Part shown: positions 62,346 to 64,000 of the stretch, in pieces
Layout: every line of letters begins with the position of its first letter
How positions within the stretch are numbered: position 1 is the stretch's first letter
Source: Alcaligenes faecalis
Lineage (GTDB): Bacteria > Pseudomonadota > Gammaproteobacteria > Burkholderiales > Burkholderiaceae_B
NCBI RefSeq assembly: GCF_005311025.1
Contig: NZ_CP031747.1
Span: 2,788,954-2,852,953, forward strand
Reading direction: 5' to 3'
DNA: 64,000 nucleotides
Program-made: the position numbers and the translations under genes
The notes under the pieces: generated by a model
The model's input: only the letters and a program-made list of their open reading frames with translations
Databases searched by the model: none
What the model was told of the DNA's origin: nothing

Positions 62346-63421
62346 AGCGCGCTGAGCAGCCTGTGCTGGCCTCAGAGCGCCCTGTTTTGTCGCCTGGCTT
62401 GGCCCAGTGGCTGGAAGAGCATGCCCTGTCGCTGGATAGCGATGCATCTCAGGCGCAGGCCTTGTTGCCTCGCCTGGCGCAAGACGGTTTGTTGAACCTG
62501 GGCCTGAAAGCGGATTTTTCCGACTTCGGTGATGCCGTTCAATCCATCGTGGAAGTGGCCGAACATTCGCTGACGGCAGGTTTTGTCCTGTGGAGCCAGC
62601 GTACCTTTATTGAATACCTGCGTGACGTTCAGGACCCCGCCATGCGCGACCGCTATTTGCCCGGTTTGCTGGATGGCAGTGTTGCCGGTGCGACGGGTCT
62701 GTCCAATGCCATCAAGTTTTTGGGTGGCATTGAAGAGCTGCAAGTGCGTGCCCAGCCTGAACAAGGACATTGGCAGTTTGAGGGCCGCTTGCCCTGGATT
62801 ACCAATCTGCGTCCCGGCAACTGCCTGGTTGCCATTGTGGCCGCCATGCCTGAAGAGCGAGCCGGTATTTGGGTGGCAGAACTGGGCGATCCAGGCTTGG
62901 AGCGTTCCGCAGATCTGGATCTGGTCGGACTGCGTGGCAGCAATACCGCCGCTTTGAAGTTCAATGCTGTGCGTCTGGGACAAGAGCGTTTGCTGCATCC
63001 CGATGCAGGCCACTTTGTGCGCTCGGTACGCCCCCGTTTCATGGCGCTGCAATGCGGGATGACCATGGGCTTGGCACGTCGTTCCTTGAAGCAAGTGCTG
63101 GATGCGCCACGCTGCCAATGGGTACAGGAGCAGCCCGCCCGCCGCCTGCTGGATCGTGTGCAGGAATTGTCGGATGTGCTGGTTGATGCTGTACGTAAGC
63201 CCGGCTCGGCCACGCCGCCTGATTTGTTCAAAGTCCGTATCGAGCTAAGTAGTTTGGCGTCGCAGGCTGTGGCCCTGGAAAGCTCCGCGATCGGCGGGGC
63301 GACCTATATGCAGGGCAAGCATCCGCAACTGCTGCGCCGTTATCGCGAAGCCATGCTGGTGCCTTTGATTTCACCCACGGTGGCGCAACTGAAAGCCGAA
63401 CTTGGGCAGGATGCCGTATGA
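62330..63421 (+). CDS. acyl-CoA dehydrogenase-family protein
   Basis: A 363-residue flavoprotein-like protein. An N-terminal helical domain (LPRLAQDGLLNLGLKADFSD), a middle beta region (GATGLSNAIKFLGGIEELQV; WITNLRPGN) and a C-terminal helical domain (RFMALQCGMTMGLARRSLKQ) follow the acyl-CoA dehydrogenase order, but the usual catalytic Glu region is not obvious. Many relatives are FMN- or FAD-dependent monooxygenases such as DszC/SfnB types acting on sulfur compounds rather than acyl-CoA. Overlaps both neighbours, so the operon is tightly coupled. Confidence 0.8.
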   Translation: MGNALKRAEQPVLASERPVLSPGLAQWLEEHALSLDSDASQAQALLPRLAQDGLLNLGLKADFSDFGDAVQSIVEVAEHSLTAGFVLWSQRTFIEYLRDVQDPAMRDRYLPGLLDGSVAGATGLSNAIKFLGGIEELQVRAQPEQGHWQFEGRLPWITNLRPGNCLVAIVAAMPEERAGIWVAELGDPGLERSADLDLVGLRGSNTAALKFNAVRLGQERLLHPDAGHFVRSVRPRFMALQCGMTMGLARRSLKQVLDAPRCQWVQEQPARRLLDRVQELSDVLVDAVRKPGSATPPDLFKVRIELSSLASQAVALESSAIGGATYMQGKHPQLLRRYREAMLVPLISPTVAQLKAELGQDAV

Positions 63422-64000
63422 GTTCCCCCGCCCCCTCGCATACCGATTCTGTAGGGGCCGGACTCTTGTCCGCTCGGGGGATCAATCTGGCCTACGGTGG
63501 CCAGACGATCTTGCAGAACCTGGACTTGAACGTGCGCGCGGGCGAGATCGTGGCGCTGCTGGGCCCCAGCGGAGTGGGTAAATCCTCTTTGTTGCGGGTA
63601 CTGGCAGGCCTCCAAACGCCCACCCAGGGAGAGGTGTCCTTTCTGGGGCAGCCCGTGCGTGGGGTTCACCCCGCTTTGGCCATGGCGTTTCAGGAAGCCA
63701 TTCTCTTGCCGTGGCTGAATGTGCAGGCCAATACCGGTTTTGGTCTGGGCTTTGCGCGCCAGCCTTCCGTATCCGCCGCCGAACGCCGCCTGCGGGTTGA
63801 ACAGGCGCTGCGTCAGGTTGGTTTGTATGAAAGCCGTCATCAGCGTCCTGGTGCCTTGTCGGGGGGTATGGCACAGCGTGTTGCCATTGCACGTTGTCTG
63901 GCTCGACGTCCACAAGTCTTGTTGATGGACGAACCTTTTGGCGCGCTGGACGAAGTAACCCGTCGCCAGATGCAGGAGCTGATTCTGTCGATACGCGATC
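63418..64000 (+). CDS. ABC transporter ATP-binding protein (SsuB/TauB type), 3' truncated by window end
   Basis: The first 194 residues of an ATPase. Walker A is LLGPSGVGKSSLL, Q-loop AMAFQEAILLPWLNV, signature ALSGGMAQRVAIARCL and Walker B LLMDEPFGALDEVTRR. The Q-loop and linker resemble ATPases of nitrate/sulfonate/taurine importers. It starts with ATGA overlapping the previous stop; permease and binding protein are probably beyond the window. Confidence 0.9.
   Translation, partial: MSSPAPSHTDSVGAGLLSARGINLAYGGQTILQNLDLNVRAGEIVALLGPSGVGKSSLLRVLAGLQTPTQGEVSFLGQPVRGVHPALAMAFQEAILLPWLNVQANTGFGLGFARQPSVSAAERRLRVEQALRQVGLYESRHQRPGALSGGMAQRVAIARCLARRPQVLLMDEPFGALDEVTRRQMQELILSIRD

Overview
The window reads as chromosomal DNA of a betaproteobacterium of the family Alcaligenaceae, most likely Alcaligenes. 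The reasons are an azurin precursor (41083-41529, minus strand) that closely resembles the Alcaligenes faecalis azurin I remember, the order tRNA-Tyr/Gly/Thr - tuf - tRNA-Trp - secE - nusG - rplKAJL - rpoBC, a RpoB/RpoC pair of 1370/1420 residues, and the run mnmG-rsmG-parA-parB that opens Bordetella genome maps. No insertion sequence, prophage, rRNA gene or CRISPR array was seen.

Left arm (1-17 kb) is a mixed accessory and housekeeping region: the end of a cupin-type regulator, mnmE, dinD, a small secreted protein, a coiled-coil protein, a large autotransporter carrying a zinc-protease motif, an orphan FecR-like protein, an unknown two-helix membrane protein, a PhzF-family enzyme, a small winged-helix regulator, a serine/threonine dehydratase, a DUF4105 protein, phosphatidylserine decarboxylase and a globin-coupled diguanylate cyclase.

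Probable replication-origin and centromere region (17-26.7 kb): seven perfect 9-mer DnaA boxes lie between 17.4 and 22.2 kb, with very AT-rich stretches and a pentanucleotide tandem repeat. A metallophosphatase and a methionine-type aminotransferase sit among them. Next come mnmG, rsmG, parA and parB. Four 16-bp parS sites were found: two just upstream of mnmG, one inside rsmG, and one about 9 kb away at 12.85 kb. ParA, ParB and parS together form the chromosome-partition system.

Information-processing block (27.2-41 kb): a clear promoter drives tRNA-Tyr, tRNA-Gly, tRNA-Thr and tuf. These are followed by tRNA-Trp, secE, nusG, rplK, rplA, an L10-type leader, rplJ, rplL, an attenuator hairpin, rpoB and rpoC. 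The block ends at a strong terminator shared with the convergent azurin gene.

A minus-strand block (41.0-47.1 kb) holds azurin, a LysE-type exporter, an AraC-type regulator, and a compact signalling operon: response regulator, periplasmic LysM/FecR protein and CHASE2 histidine kinase.

Str/S10 block (47.2-60.4 kb): rpsL, rpsG, fusA, a second tuf encoding the same protein, and rpsJ. A strong terminator follows rpsJ. A compact ProX-ProW fusion plus ProV-like ATPase cassette comes next. The remaining S10 genes (rplC, rplD, rplW, rplB, rpsS, rplV, rpsC, rplP, rpmC, rpsQ) then resume behind their own likely promoter. The S10 operon is therefore split by an osmolyte-type transporter.

Right end (60.6-64 kb): an AraC-type regulator is divergent from an overlapping operon of an AhpD/CMD-fold protein, an acyl-CoA-dehydrogenase-like protein and an ABC ATPase that runs off the window. 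This resembles organosulfur or similar xenobiotic uptake and oxidation loci, but the substrate cannot be read from the sequence.
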